Assembly (NCBI GenBank): GCA_023379825.1
Contig: JAMCPQ010000005.1
Span: forward strand, 1 to 64,000
Length of the DNA stretch: 64,000 nt
Reading direction: 5' to 3'
DNA from: Thermoplasmatota archaeon
GTDB lineage: Archaea > Thermoplasmatota > Thermoplasmata > Thermoplasmatales > Thermoplasmataceae
The number at the start of each line of letters is the position of its first letter. The first letter of the stretch is position 1. The position numbers and the translations under genes were made by a program. Of the stretch, positions 48,255-56,907 are shown one piece after another. The notes beneath the pieces are model-generated. The model searched no databases. It worked only from the letters and a program-made list of their open reading frames with translations, and had not been told where the DNA came from.

Positions 48255-49709
48255 ATGAAAACAGAACAATACAGTCTCCGCTCATTCATAGAGAAGATAG
48301 ATTCAAGGGGGCTCCTGCGAAAGGTATCCGGGGCTGACTGGAACCTGGAGATTGGAGCACTTACCGATGCCAACGCAAAGATGAAAAAGTACACTCTCCT
48401 GTTTGATGACATTACAGGTTATCCGTCAGGAATGAGGGTGCTCACCGGTTCTCTGCTTGATGCCAACAGAGTTGCAGAAGCCCTTGGAATGTCAGGAAAT
48501 TTTGACGATATGGCCCTCACGTCTGAAATACGAAAAAGGTTGAGCCAGACTTCCTCCAGGCAGTCATCATTTGATCCGGAGTTTGTTTCTGATTCCCCAT
48601 TATTCGAGACCACTATGAAGGGTGATGAAGTAGATGTTACAAAAATACCTGTCCCAAAGTGGTTCAGCGAGGATGGTGGAAGATATATCGGAACAATGGA
48701 TGCAGTGATCACAAGGGATCCCGACAACGGTTGGGTAAATGTGGGTACTTACAGAATAATGGTGAAGGACAGAAATCACCTTGCTATTCTTATGGAAGCT
48801 TCAAGACATGGAAGAAACCATGTTGAGAGGTGGTTAAGGAAGGAGGGGAGAGTCCCAATTGCGGCATCATTCGGACACAATCCTGGCCTGAACCTGTTTT
48901 CCGCAAATGAGGTACCGGAAGGTGTATCCGAATACAACTATCTTGGTGCTGTCAGGGGAGAACCGGTAAAGGTTGTGAGAGGGCCAGTCACCGGTCTTCC
49001 TATCCCTGCCGATTCAGAGATAGCAATTGAGGGTTACATAGATTCAGAGATGACAGACGAAGGCCCACTTGGCGAGTTTATGGGCTACTATGCCGGAGGA
49101 AAGATGAGGAATCCGGTACTGCACATAGAGGCTCTGTATATGAGAAAGGACCCCATACTCCTGGGTACCTGTGCAGGGAAACCCCCATACGACTATTCAT
49201 ACTTCAGGTGCCCAATCAGGGCCTCTCTAATATGGAACACACTTGAAAGTGCCGGTATTTCAGGAGTAAAAGGGGTATGGTGCCATGAGGAAGGTTATTC
49301 CAGAGCGTTCACCGTAGTTTCAATCAGGCAGATGTTCGGAGGACATGCTGTGATGGCAGGACATGTTGCATCGCAGTGCAGGCCTGGGGCTGTTTCTGGA
49401 AGATACACTGTGGTGGTCGATGAGGATATCGATCCTTCCAATATTCATGATGTTATATGGGCTATGTGTAGCAGGAACGACCCTGCCACGGGCATCGACA
49501 TAATCAGAAGCACAATGGGAACCCCGCTTGATCCGATCTCCGTCCATACTGAGGGAAAGGATATTCTTGAATACACAAGTTCAAGGGCCATCATAATGGC
49601 AGTAAAGCCCATGGAGAAGATCATTAAAGGCACCTTCCCTGAGGTGGTAAGGGCAGATAGGGAGACTGATTCAAAGGTAAGGGTAAAGTTTCAGGAGATC
49701 CTGAAATGA
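48255..49709 (+). CDS. UbiD-family prenyl-FMN decarboxylase, active-site residues complete
   Basis: Reversible (de)carboxylation of aromatic or alpha,beta-unsaturated acids on prenylated FMN. All three catalytic residues are present by motif alignment: Arg167 in NVGTYRIM, Glu269 and Glu274 in DEGPLGEFMGYY, equivalent to Arg173, Glu277 and Glu282 of Fdc1. The start at 48255 is preferred over 48234 because the TATA-like CATTTTAAGC (about 48218-48227) puts the transcript start near 48248. Length 484 aa. It is the one UbiD of the three here with a standard active site. Confidence 0.9.
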   Translation: MKTEQYSLRSFIEKIDSRGLLRKVSGADWNLEIGALTDANAKMKKYTLLFDDITGYPSGMRVLTGSLLDANRVAEALGMSGNFDDMALTSEIRKRLSQTSSRQSSFDPEFVSDSPLFETTMKGDEVDVTKIPVPKWFSEDGGRYIGTMDAVITRDPDNGWVNVGTYRIMVKDRNHLAILMEASRHGRNHVERWLRKEGRVPIAASFGHNPGLNLFSANEVPEGVSEYNYLGAVRGEPVKVVRGPVTGLPIPADSEIAIEGYIDSEMTDEGPLGEFMGYYAGGKMRNPVLHIEALYMRKDPILLGTCAGKPPYDYSYFRCPIRASLIWNTLESAGISGVKGVWCHEEGYSRAFTVVSIRQMFGGHAVMAGHVASQCRPGAVSGRYTVVVDEDIDPSNIHDVIWAMCSRNDPATGIDIIRSTMGTPLDPISVHTEGKDILEYTSSRAIIMAVKPMEKIIKGTFPEVVRADRETDSKVRVKFQEILK

Positions 49710-49743
49710 TCTCAATTTAAACTTACGAAGGAGAATTTGATAT

Positions 49744-49760
49744 ATTTTCAGAATGAAAAT
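49744..49760. promoter_or_regulatory. Inverted repeat upstream of the second UbiD gene
   Basis: ATTTTCA, 3 nt, TGAAAAT: a perfect 7-bp inverted repeat 90 nt before the UbiD ATG and about 35 nt after the previous stop. A candidate operator only. Confidence 0.3.
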
Positions 49761-49849
49761 AATCTCATTTATAATTTTATATAACTATTTCTAACCATGA
49801 AGATTACATTTTCAGGTTAATGTTTATTTGCTGCTTAGGATAAGGATGT

Positions 49850-51451
49850 ATGGTGTTTCATGATCTGAGGGATTACCTCAAAGAGCTGGATAAGAAAGGA
49901 TTGCTTAGAACTGTCGATCGGCCTACGAAGATAGAAACTGAGCTGATGCCTCTTGTCAGAGTGCAGTTCAGGGGAATGCCGGAATCACAGAGAACAGGCT
50001 TTCTCTTCACAAATGTCCATAATTCAAAGGGAAGGAAATTCGATGCAAGAGTTTGCACCGCTGTTCTTTCAAGTTCCATGGATATTTATGCAACTGGGAT
50101 GGAGTGCAAACCTGATGAGGTTCCTGATCGCTTCACATTCGGAATAAGTCATCCCATTGAACCAAAGCTGGTAGGCAGCGGAAAATGCCAGGAGGTTGTA
50201 ATAAGCGGTGAGGATTTGGAGAAGCATGGCCTTATGGATATCCCATTTCCAGTCGAGATTCCCGGTTACAGCTGCCAGGTAAGAACCACAACTGCATTCG
50301 TTACAAAAGATCCGGAAACAGGCGTGCAGAATGCAGGTACCTATTCTGGGCAGGTATTCGGACCAAGGAAGATTCTGTGGGAAATACACAGAGGAAGCCA
50401 CGGGTTCACCCATCTCAAGAAAGCTGCAGAAAGGGGTAAGACCATGGATGCAGCGATTGTTATTGGCGGTCCCCCCTACGTTCAGTATACGGCAGCAGCC
50501 AAGGTTCCTTACGGAATGGATGAGTTCGCTGTGGCAGGAGGGATAGCCGGTGAGCCCATAGAAGTTGTACGATGCAAAACAGTCGATCTGGTAGTGCCGG
50601 CAACAGCGGAATACATAATTGAAGGCAGGGTCTCTGTAGAGGACTTCGAACAGCAGACCCCATTCGGGGAATACACAGGTTATGTTGCAGCAGATGTGGA
50701 AAGTCAGTGGTGCCCTGTGATGGAAGTGACAGCTGTGACTCACAGGAAGGACAGTCCAATATTTCAGACAATCATTAGCCAGATGCCTCCAAGTGAAAGC
50801 AGCAAACTCAGGCAGGTTGCATATGGAAGTGCTTTCACAAAGTTTCTGAAAGATGACTGCGGCCTTCCTGGAATAAGGAAAGTGGCTTTTCATGAATCAA
50901 GCGGAAGCTGGCAGTACTGTGTCATACAGCTGAAGAAAACCGGCCCTACGGATGCAATGAGAGCTCTTGTCTGTGCATCAGGATATGCCTCAGACATTGG
51001 AAAGGTGATAATTGCAGTGGATGAGGACATAGATCCCTTTGACCCTGATTCTGTCAACTGGGCTTTGAGTTTCAGGATGCAGCCTCACAGGGACATTCAG
51101 ATAATTAGGGGAAAGTCTGCCCATCTTGATCCGTCGGCGGCGAATCCTGGTGAGGAAACTGGGCCAAAGGGCTATCTCGAGAGCTCTGCGCTTCTCCTTG
51201 ATGCAACGAGAAAGACAGACTATCCACCAACTTCACTTCCGAAGCGCGAGTACATGGAGAATGCACTCAAGATATGGAAGGAACTTGGATTTCCTGAGCC
51301 TGTAATGAAGAACCCGTGGTACGGATATGATCTGGAAAAATGGACAAGCGAGTATGACAGGTACTCAAAGATGGTACTCCATGGAGATCATTTTCAGATA
51401 GGTAAGGAGCTGGAAAAGAAAAGGATAAAAATGAATATACTGGAGAAGTAA
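49850..51451 (+). CDS. UbiD-family protein lacking the standard Arg and first Glu of the active site
   Basis: Full-length UbiD fold (533 aa): N-terminal domain, prFMN-binding region (MPPSESSKLRQVAYGS, VDEDIDPFDPDSVNWAL) and C-terminal hairpin. Where active UbiD enzymes read GTYR, this has GTYS (Ser166); where they read EGPFGE, it has QTPFGE (Gln269 to Glu274). So the residues equivalent to Fdc1 Arg173 and Glu277 are lost while Glu282 is kept. It is closely similar to the UbiD at 57586. A TATA-like ATGTTTATTTG (49819-49829) lies about 25 nt upstream. It may use a different chemistry, or be a non-decarboxylating paralogue. Confidence 0.9.
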   Translation: MVFHDLRDYLKELDKKGLLRTVDRPTKIETELMPLVRVQFRGMPESQRTGFLFTNVHNSKGRKFDARVCTAVLSSSMDIYATGMECKPDEVPDRFTFGISHPIEPKLVGSGKCQEVVISGEDLEKHGLMDIPFPVEIPGYSCQVRTTTAFVTKDPETGVQNAGTYSGQVFGPRKILWEIHRGSHGFTHLKKAAERGKTMDAAIVIGGPPYVQYTAAAKVPYGMDEFAVAGGIAGEPIEVVRCKTVDLVVPATAEYIIEGRVSVEDFEQQTPFGEYTGYVAADVESQWCPVMEVTAVTHRKDSPIFQTIISQMPPSESSKLRQVAYGSAFTKFLKDDCGLPGIRKVAFHESSGSWQYCVIQLKKTGPTDAMRALVCASGYASDIGKVIIAVDEDIDPFDPDSVNWALSFRMQPHRDIQIIRGKSAHLDPSAANPGEETGPKGYLESSALLLDATRKTDYPPTSLPKREYMENALKIWKELGFPEPVMKNPWYGYDLEKWTSEYDRYSKMVLHGDHFQIGKELEKKRIKMNILEK

Positions 51452-51452
51452 T

Positions 51453-52082
51453 TCAGTACTTCTCCATATATTCAATGACCCGGCTCATTGGCGAAACTTC
51501 CCCAAAATTTTCATGAAAGTTCTTCAGGAAAGGAACGTGCATATCAATATACGGTGTACTGACACACTCCTCAACAATCACGGTCTCGTAGTCATTCATG
51601 AACAGTTGCCTGGCAGTAGAGTCCACACAGAGATTTGTCTGCGTTCCAGTAACGAAAACACGTTCCACACCAAGCGTTCTAAGAATCACAGGCAGATCCG
51701 TTCCCAGCATGGCGTCATATCTGTGTTTCACAACCACCGGTTCACCGGGAAGAGGTTTCAGGCCATCAACAATTTCTGTCCCATATGATCCGGAAGCACA
51801 AATCCCGGGAGCATTGGATTTCCCTCTATTTCTTGATTTCCATACGGAAGAGTCGGTAAACTTTTCATGCACAGTTCGGGTATACACGACAGGTATCCCT
51901 TTTTTCCTGGCTTTTCCAATCAAAATGCCTATTCTGTCAACCGTTGCCTTTACAGGTGACAGGTCAATGCCACTTCGCGCCAGATAACCATCGTCTGATA
52001 CGAAGTCAACCTGCATGTCGATCACAAGAAGCGCGCTTCCTGCTTTTTTCCATGAATTTTTTGCAGTGAACATCCGGATCAC
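51453..52082 (-). CDS. Isochorismatase-fold cysteine hydrolase
   Basis: A small hydrolase with the Asp-Lys-Cys triad: Asp in LLVIDMQVDFV, Lys in VVVKHRYDAM and Cys in TQTNLCVDST. Family members cleave amides such as nicotinamide, maleamate, ureidoacrylate or carbamoyl-sarcosine. Length 209 aa. It starts 3 nt after the aldolase stop, so the two are one operon. The substrate is unknown; an amide from ring opening would fit the surroundings. Convergent with the UbiD gene, 1 nt apart. Confidence 0.88.
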   Translation of the reverse strand: MIRMFTAKNSWKKAGSALLVIDMQVDFVSDDGYLARSGIDLSPVKATVDRIGILIGKARKKGIPVVYTRTVHEKFTDSSVWKSRNRGKSNAPGICASGSYGTEIVDGLKPLPGEPVVVKHRYDAMLGTDLPVILRTLGVERVFVTGTQTNLCVDSTARQLFMNDYETVIVEECVSTPYIDMHVPFLKNFHENFGEVSPMSRVIEYMEKY

Positions 52083-52085
52083 GAC

Positions 52086-52802
52086 TCAAAGAACTGTGCC
52101 CCTTTTCTCCACTCTTGTAAGGAAATATCCCCAGTCTGATTCCTGGAGTTCCTCTCTTATCTCAGCTGATTCACTTCGCTCTATATCCTCAAGCGGGAAC
52201 TCCAAAAATTTACCAATTGCCCTGAGATAATAGCTTTTGCGGGCGGCACGTTCAAGCGCAGCAGCTCTCGTTACGACTTCTTCAATGCTTCTTCCAACCA
52301 TGAAAACCCCGTGACCTCTATGCAGCAGAACATCCTTACTTCCAAGAAGATCCGCCATCTCCTCACCCATCTTTTCTGTATTCACGAATAATGGCAGGCC
52401 TGAATATACGGCGATGCCCTCTGTGAAGAGAAATGAATCTCTTGAGGAAAACAACATGTCTTCCCCGGACATTCCAATCAGATTACTGTAGAATGCGTGC
52501 ATATGGAGTGCAGCTTTCAACTCCGGCCTTCGTCTGAACATGGCGGAGTAGAAGTAGAATTCGTGCATCGATTCGGGATATCTTCCCTCAATTACTTTTC
52601 CGTCGTAATCTATTGTTACTATATCAGAGGCTGTGCAGTCCGCAATGGATCTCTGATAATCATGCAGATGGCCGGGTATGAGAATCCTGTTGTCAGAAAT
52701 CTTGTAGACAACATGCCCTCTCCCAAGTTCTGTCAGGTTCTCATTAACGAGGATTCTGTTGGCCATTGCCAGCTTCTGTTTAAGGCCTTCATAATTTTCC
52801 AT
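52086..52802 (-). CDS. Class II aldolase/adducin family protein
   Basis: A zinc-dependent aldolase-like protein. HMHAFYSNL provides the His-X-His metal ligands and LLHRGHGVFMVG the third His region, with the C-terminal helical end (AAALERAARKSYYLR). Family members cleave or form C-C bonds of sugar phosphates or decarboxylate/aldol-cleave short acids, so a late step in ring-cleavage product breakdown is conceivable. Length 238 aa. A TATA-like box (52821-52833) 25 nt upstream suggests it starts its own two-gene operon with the isochorismatase. Confidence 0.82.
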   Translation of the reverse strand: MENYEGLKQKLAMANRILVNENLTELGRGHVVYKISDNRILIPGHLHDYQRSIADCTASDIVTIDYDGKVIEGRYPESMHEFYFYSAMFRRRPELKAALHMHAFYSNLIGMSGEDMLFSSRDSFLFTEGIAVYSGLPLFVNTEKMGEEMADLLGSKDVLLHRGHGVFMVGRSIEEVVTRAAALERAARKSYYLRAIGKFLEFPLEDIERSESAEIREELQESDWGYFLTRVEKRGTVL

Positions 52803-52820
52803 AATGTCAATAGGACTTTT

Positions 52821-52833
52821 GTTTTAATATAGT
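52821..52833 (-). promoter_or_regulatory. TATA-like promoter of the aldolase-isochorismatase pair
   Basis: Minus-strand ACTATATTAAAAC, centred about 25 nt before the aldolase ATG at 52802, fits a leaderless transcript. Confidence 0.5.
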
Positions 52834-52896
52834 TTATCAATAGAATACCATTAGCGAATAAAAAGTAAATATAAATGCCAGCAATATTAACAAATC

Positions 52897-53571
52897 TCAA
52901 TGATTACTTCTATTCAGTATACCTGCTATCTCACTTGAAGAGAGGACATATGCATACTTCAGATCCAGATCGAAGAGTGTTACTTCATGAGATATTTTTG
53001 ATCTGTCCGCCACACATTCTTGAGGAATTGCCACAGTGTAGTTGTAGGAAAAAGCATCCAGTGCAGTTGCCCTGACACATCCAGAGGTAACCATTCCAGT
53101 AAGAACTATCCCTGTGACATGGAGATAATTCAGCATAGAGATCAGGGGAGTTCCAAAGAAAGCACTGGGTTTGGATTTTTCAATCACCGGTTCTCCCTTT
53201 AAAGGGGCAATTTCGCTGTAAATTGTGTTGTAATCCGTCCTCTGGTCAGCTGGAACAGGCTCACTCTTGTTGTTCCAGGTTCCACGATGAATTCTGTATA
53301 CATCCTGGTCAGAAGTCATGTCTCTTGTATAGATGACAGGCAGCTTTTTCCGCCTGAACAAATCAAGCATTTTTTTTATATTAGCTGAGCATGGAATTCC
53401 GGTTTTACTGAATCCTGTTCGGAACCTATCCATCACAAAGCCATTGGTCATGTCCACGATGAGCAGAGCTGGATTTTTTCCAAGATCCGGTTCTGCACTT
53501 CCATTAGGGCTTCTGTATTTTCCAAGCAGATTCTCTCTGTCCTCCAATGGGATAACATCCGGTATGTACAT
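52897..53571 (-). CDS. Second isochorismatase-fold cysteine hydrolase
   Basis: Divergent paralogue of the hydrolase at 51453. Asp in ALLIVDMTNGFV, Lys in PVIEKSKPSAF and Cys in MVTSGCVRAT give the complete triad. The N-terminal extension (about 30 residues, IPLEDRENLLGKYRSPNG) and the GTPLISMLNYLHVTGI segment resemble N-carbamoylsarcosine amidase and maleamate amidohydrolase more than nicotinamidase. Length 224 aa. It lies between the cupin and the aldolase. A TATA-like tract near 53596 may serve it separately from the upstream genes. Confidence 0.85.
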   Translation of the reverse strand: MYIPDVIPLEDRENLLGKYRSPNGSAEPDLGKNPALLIVDMTNGFVMDRFRTGFSKTGIPCSANIKKMLDLFRRKKLPVIYTRDMTSDQDVYRIHRGTWNNKSEPVPADQRTDYNTIYSEIAPLKGEPVIEKSKPSAFFGTPLISMLNYLHVTGIVLTGMVTSGCVRATALDAFSYNYTVAIPQECVADRSKISHEVTLFDLDLKYAYVLSSSEIAGILNRSNH

Positions 53572-53641
53572 ATTAGCAGTAAATGTTAAAAATAGATAAA
53601 GAAATCCATTTTGCTTAACATTAAAAAATAGAATACGGTAA

Positions 53642-53989
53642 TTACTTAATTCTGTACCTTACCTCAAAGGTTCTGCACCCCTTCCTGGAAATCCATGGTC
53701 CGTGCGGCATTCCGGGCGGCCTACATGCATACATTCCTGCGGTGAAACTCTTTCCTAGGGTGGTATCAAAGAATTCACCTTCTATGATGTATACTTCTTC
53801 CCAGAAGTCATGTCTCTGGACACCATTCGGGGTTGTGTCAGTCCCGGGTTCGAATATAAGGATCCTGGTAGCCACTCCAGTCTCAGGGTCGCTGGAAAGA
53901 ATCCTTTCATTCAATCCCTTCACAGTTCCTGCGCATGGTGTTGCCTTAACGCTGTTCACATCAAAAAATTCCATCTCTTTTTTAGGCAT
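53642..53989 (-). CDS. Cupin-domain protein (ChrR-cupin-like)
   Basis: A single beta-barrel cupin of 115 residues starting at MPKKEMEFF (53989; the upstream ATG at 54010 is less likely). The metal motif is QRHDFWEEVYIIEGEF with a His and a Glu, and the second motif PPGMPHGPW supplies another His; the C-terminal GCRTFEVRYR tail resembles ChrR-type cupins. Some cupins are metal dioxygenases or isomerases, so it could process a hydroxylated intermediate, but I cannot assign an activity. It lies 40 nt after the HpaB gene. Confidence 0.75.
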   Translation of the reverse strand: MPKKEMEFFDVNSVKATPCAGTVKGLNERILSSDPETGVATRILIFEPGTDTTPNGVQRHDFWEEVYIIEGEFFDTTLGKSFTAGMYACRPPGMPHGPWISRKGCRTFEVRYRIK

Positions 53990-54029
53990 TCTATCTCTCC
54001 TCCATTTCAATTCTGGTTAAATGTTCATC

Positions 54030-55478
54030 CTATATGGAAGTGTGAAGATCGTATTCCTGCATGAATCTCTCAACATCAGCCATTGCAGAGTTATAGTCAA
54101 AGTTCCTGTAGGCGTACATTCTAGAGACGTAAGGAGCACCGGCATAGAACATCTCGTACTGCAGGTGCCTGCCTGCAAATTCAGAACCAATAATATCCCA
54201 TACCAGTCTGAAGAGTTTGATCCTTGAGACTGTATCAGCTGAGGATGATCCGACGTATCTCTCCATGTCCTCTCTTGTTTCCGGATTTTCTATTTCCATG
54301 AAGGTGGAAGGGAGCTGTAATACACCAGCCCCCGATAGCTCCTTAAGTATGCCTACAGCTCTGGGATATATCTCAGCCTGAAGACCCATTGGCCCGTAAA
54401 GATATCTGGGATTGGGCACAAATGCCCCGTATTCCCTCTTCGATCCGGATGCCTCAGATGCAATGCACATACCCTCAACCATAGATGATATGGAGGCAAG
54501 TTCACCGAGACGCTCCAGAACTCCCTGAATTCTGTCTGTTCCATTCATCTTTGCAACTTTTGCTGCCAGTCCTGCGATGAAACGCAGTTTAACTGCAAGC
54601 CTGATCTGTGCCTGGTTGTTTCCATAAATATGTGCTGGTGTCTCAAAGAACTGTGCCTGCAGTAGCTTAACATCCCTGAATACAAAAACGTCACTCCAGG
54701 GTATGAAAACATCATCAAAAACCACAATGGCATCGCTTTCATCAAACCTGGTGGACATTGGATAGTCAAAAACACTTGTTCTGTAAAAACCATACGGTGG
54801 CCTGCAATAAAGTTTCAAGCCTCTTGCACCTATCGGGACAACAAAGGATAGGGCGTAATTTTCATCCCCCTCCCCCAGTGGTGGTATACAACTCACGAAG
54901 AGTTCATCTGCCACCGCTGCACCTGTTCCAAGCATCTGAGACCCCCTGACCACTATCCCGTCCTGTCTCTCCTCAACCAGAGATACCTGGATATGTGAAT
55001 CAGGAAGTTCATGGGCTTTTTTTGATCTGTCAACCTGAGGAGGAATTATGGAGTAAGACAGATAAATATCACTGTCCACAAGTCTCCTGTAGTGCCTTAT
55101 GACGTTCTCACTGAATGGCTTTGCTCCTCTGTCAAAGACTGCTGGATTTGACGCAAAGCCTGCGAAAAAAGATCCAACATGGTCAGGGCTCCTTCCCACG
55201 AATCCCATGGACATTTCCGCCCATTTAGCTATGGCCTGATGCCTCTCGTTTAGACCGTTCAGGTCATGTGGAATCATAAAGGTCCTGTTGCCAGTTGTAC
55301 CCCATGGTGTTTTGAATTGCATCTGATTTTTTGGATCCGAAGAATAATCATACATCTTTTTCAGTGTATCTATTATCCCTTTGAAATAAGGGGATTTAGT
55401 GACATCTGTTACAACTTCACCATTGATGTATACCTTTCTATTTCCGAGGGAATTCTCATAATCAGATCCTGTTCTCAT
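54030..55478 (-). CDS. HpaB-type flavin-dependent aromatic hydroxylase
   Basis: Oxygenase component of a two-component monooxygenase of the 4-hydroxyphenylacetate 3-hydroxylase family (acyl-CoA dehydrogenase fold), which uses reduced flavin from a separate reductase to hydroxylate a phenol or similar ring. Seen: SPYFKGIIDTLKKMYDY, AIAKWAEMSMGFVGRSPDHV, the substrate loop SMGFVGRSPD, VFDDVFIPWSDVF and SRMYAYRNFDYNSA near the end. Length 482 aa is standard. The reductase gene lies upstream in the same operon. The native substrate is unknown. HpaB-fold enzymes also include 4-hydroxybutyryl-CoA dehydratase and pyrrole-carboxylate monooxygenase, but no 4Fe-4S site is visible here. Confidence 0.85.
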   Translation of the reverse strand: MRTGSDYENSLGNRKVYINGEVVTDVTKSPYFKGIIDTLKKMYDYSSDPKNQMQFKTPWGTTGNRTFMIPHDLNGLNERHQAIAKWAEMSMGFVGRSPDHVGSFFAGFASNPAVFDRGAKPFSENVIRHYRRLVDSDIYLSYSIIPPQVDRSKKAHELPDSHIQVSLVEERQDGIVVRGSQMLGTGAAVADELFVSCIPPLGEGDENYALSFVVPIGARGLKLYCRPPYGFYRTSVFDYPMSTRFDESDAIVVFDDVFIPWSDVFVFRDVKLLQAQFFETPAHIYGNNQAQIRLAVKLRFIAGLAAKVAKMNGTDRIQGVLERLGELASISSMVEGMCIASEASGSKREYGAFVPNPRYLYGPMGLQAEIYPRAVGILKELSGAGVLQLPSTFMEIENPETREDMERYVGSSSADTVSRIKLFRLVWDIIGSEFAGRHLQYEMFYAGAPYVSRMYAYRNFDYNSAMADVERFMQEYDLHTSI

Positions 55479-56155
55479 TTATCCTCAACCTCGATCCTGT
55501 ACTCCAGATTTACGGAAAAGTTGGAATTATCATGGAACATTGAACCTCTAAAGCCTTCAGAAAATATGAATTTCCCACCTTCAATAGGAACCGTTCCTAG
55601 AAACATAACCAGATTTCGCGGAATTCCCCCATTCTCCTCCTGCAACATAGCGGCAAGTTTCAGAGGCTGAATCAGATCTGTTACCTTTCCCTTCTGGTAT
55701 TGTTTCCAGGCACCACTGCGAAATGTTTCTGATTTGAGTGAAATCTTCTCCCATTCCTTAACAGCATCTTCAAGAGGGAATGCAACATCCGCGATTGGTT
55801 TAGGGCAGGAAGCTTTACTTTCTGCTATGCTCCTTCGCTCAATGTCTCTGTCCGTATGGTCGCTTCCAAGTGTAATATAATAAGAACCTTCTGATATGAG
55901 AAGAACAGGTTCAATTTCGCCTGATGTCATCTTTCCTCTTACTTTGATGATTTTATCCTGCGAAGCTAGTTCAGGTGGAACTCTGTAGAAAGAGGGGACC
56001 TTTTTCGGAACCTCAATTCCCTGGTCCCTCAACTCCTGAAGATGTTTTTCCACATTTTCTCTGTTTGAACCGGTGAATCCTGCAATAAAGAGGTCATAGT
56101 CATTGACAAAAATTGTTTCATTCAGACCGGGGACTTTGAATTTCAGTCTCTTCAT
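55475..56155 (-). CDS. DUF2848 family protein
   Basis: Recognised from FIAGFTGSNRENVEKHLQEL, FYRVPPELASQ, the core TSGEIEPVLL and GSDHTDRDIERRSIAESKASCPKPIADV, and the FLGTVPIEGGKF region, all typical of DUF2848, a family related to fumarylacetoacetate hydrolase-type folds but without known activity. Length 226 aa. It sits between the reductase and HpaB with a 4-nt overlap on HpaB, so it is made with the hydroxylase. A role as hydrolase of a ring-cleavage product is possible; nothing proves it. Confidence 0.8.
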   Translation of the reverse strand: MKRLKFKVPGLNETIFVNDYDLFIAGFTGSNRENVEKHLQELRDQGIEVPKKVPSFYRVPPELASQDKIIKVRGKMTSGEIEPVLLISEGSYYITLGSDHTDRDIERRSIAESKASCPKPIADVAFPLEDAVKEWEKISLKSETFRSGAWKQYQKGKVTDLIQPLKLAAMLQEENGGIPRNLVMFLGTVPIEGGKFIFSEGFRGSMFHDNSNFSVNLEYRIEVEDK

Positions 56156-56159
56156 ATTA

Positions 56160-56645
56160 TCACTTCCCTGTTGTTTCGAATTTTCTCCTGTAATATACCA
56201 TTGAAGTGTTCTGATTGTGTATGATGCCTGCTGTCACCCTGCCGATTATCATGGCATGATCTGCAATGTCCTCCTCCATATAGAGGTCACATTCAATTCT
56301 GCCAATGGAATCTTTGAGATAGGCTATGCCATCTGAAGTAACACCGCGACTGAACTTCAGAAATTTATCTTCGTCTCCATCTCTGGAAAAACCTACTGCT
56401 GCATCTTCCTGATTTCCACTGAGCAGGCTGACAACAAATTTCCTGCTCTTGCCTATTGCATCAAGGGTCCGGCTGCCCTTTATTATGAAAACTGCCACCA
56501 GGGGAGGATTCATGGATACAGTGGTAAATGAGTTCATGGTTGCACCGTAATCCCTGCCATTCAGTGATGTTGAGACGACTGTGACTCCTGTTGGATATCT
56601 CCTCAGCAATTCCCTGTATTCGTCCCCGGAAAATGATTCGCTCAT
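56160..56645 (-). CDS. Flavin reductase (HpaC-like)
   Basis: Provides reduced FMN/FAD to the HpaB oxygenase. RRYPTGVTVVS at the N terminus, MNSFTTVSMNPPLVAVFI with the flavin-contact segment and the C-terminal VYYRRKF are typical of the split-barrel FMN reductases. Length 161 aa. It is the first gene of the operon, with a TATA-like box (56665-56673) about 24 nt upstream and a 7-bp inverted repeat just beyond it. Confidence 0.9.
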   Translation of the reverse strand: MSESFSGDEYRELLRRYPTGVTVVSTSLNGRDYGATMNSFTTVSMNPPLVAVFIIKGSRTLDAIGKSRKFVVSLLSGNQEDAAVGFSRDGDEDKFLKFSRGVTSDGIAYLKDSIGRIECDLYMEEDIADHAMIIGRVTAGIIHNQNTSMVYYRRKFETTGK

Positions 56646-56664
56646 AATGGAGAAATACGGCTCT

Positions 56665-56673
56665 CTATAAATG
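56665..56673 (-). promoter_or_regulatory. TATA box of the flavin reductase / HpaB operon
   Basis: Minus-strand CATTTATAG, centred 24 nt before the ATG at 56645, which fits a leaderless transcript. Confidence 0.5.
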
Positions 56674-56683
56674 TTTTCTTTTT

Positions 56684-56707
56684 CAATTCAAATGATAGTA
56701 TGAATTG
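56684..56707. promoter_or_regulatory. Inverted repeat upstream of the hydroxylase operon promoter
   Basis: CAATTCA, 10 nt, TGAATTG: a perfect 7-bp inverted repeat placed directly upstream of the operon TATA box, where archaeal activators bind. Candidate operator. Confidence 0.35.
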
Positions 56708-56907
56708 GCTTTGTATATCTTATTACCAAATTCAGATTAATAAATAAAGACCTAATGCCTTAGAAGATAAATAAATTTCACAATGCATTTAGAGATCCCG
56801 TCAGAATAGTGGGAATCTATTATTTTTCAATAAAATGACTATTTTTCAGAAATTTCGTTTTTTTAATCATAAAACATGATTTTTATACCAATTTACAATT
56901 TTGATGC

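Noticed and set aside
50069-50893. 274-codon open frame on the minus strand opposite the second UbiD gene
   Set aside because: The plus-strand UbiD protein is complete and conserved here; the antisense product has no known family and is Cys/His-rich in the way mirrored frames often are.
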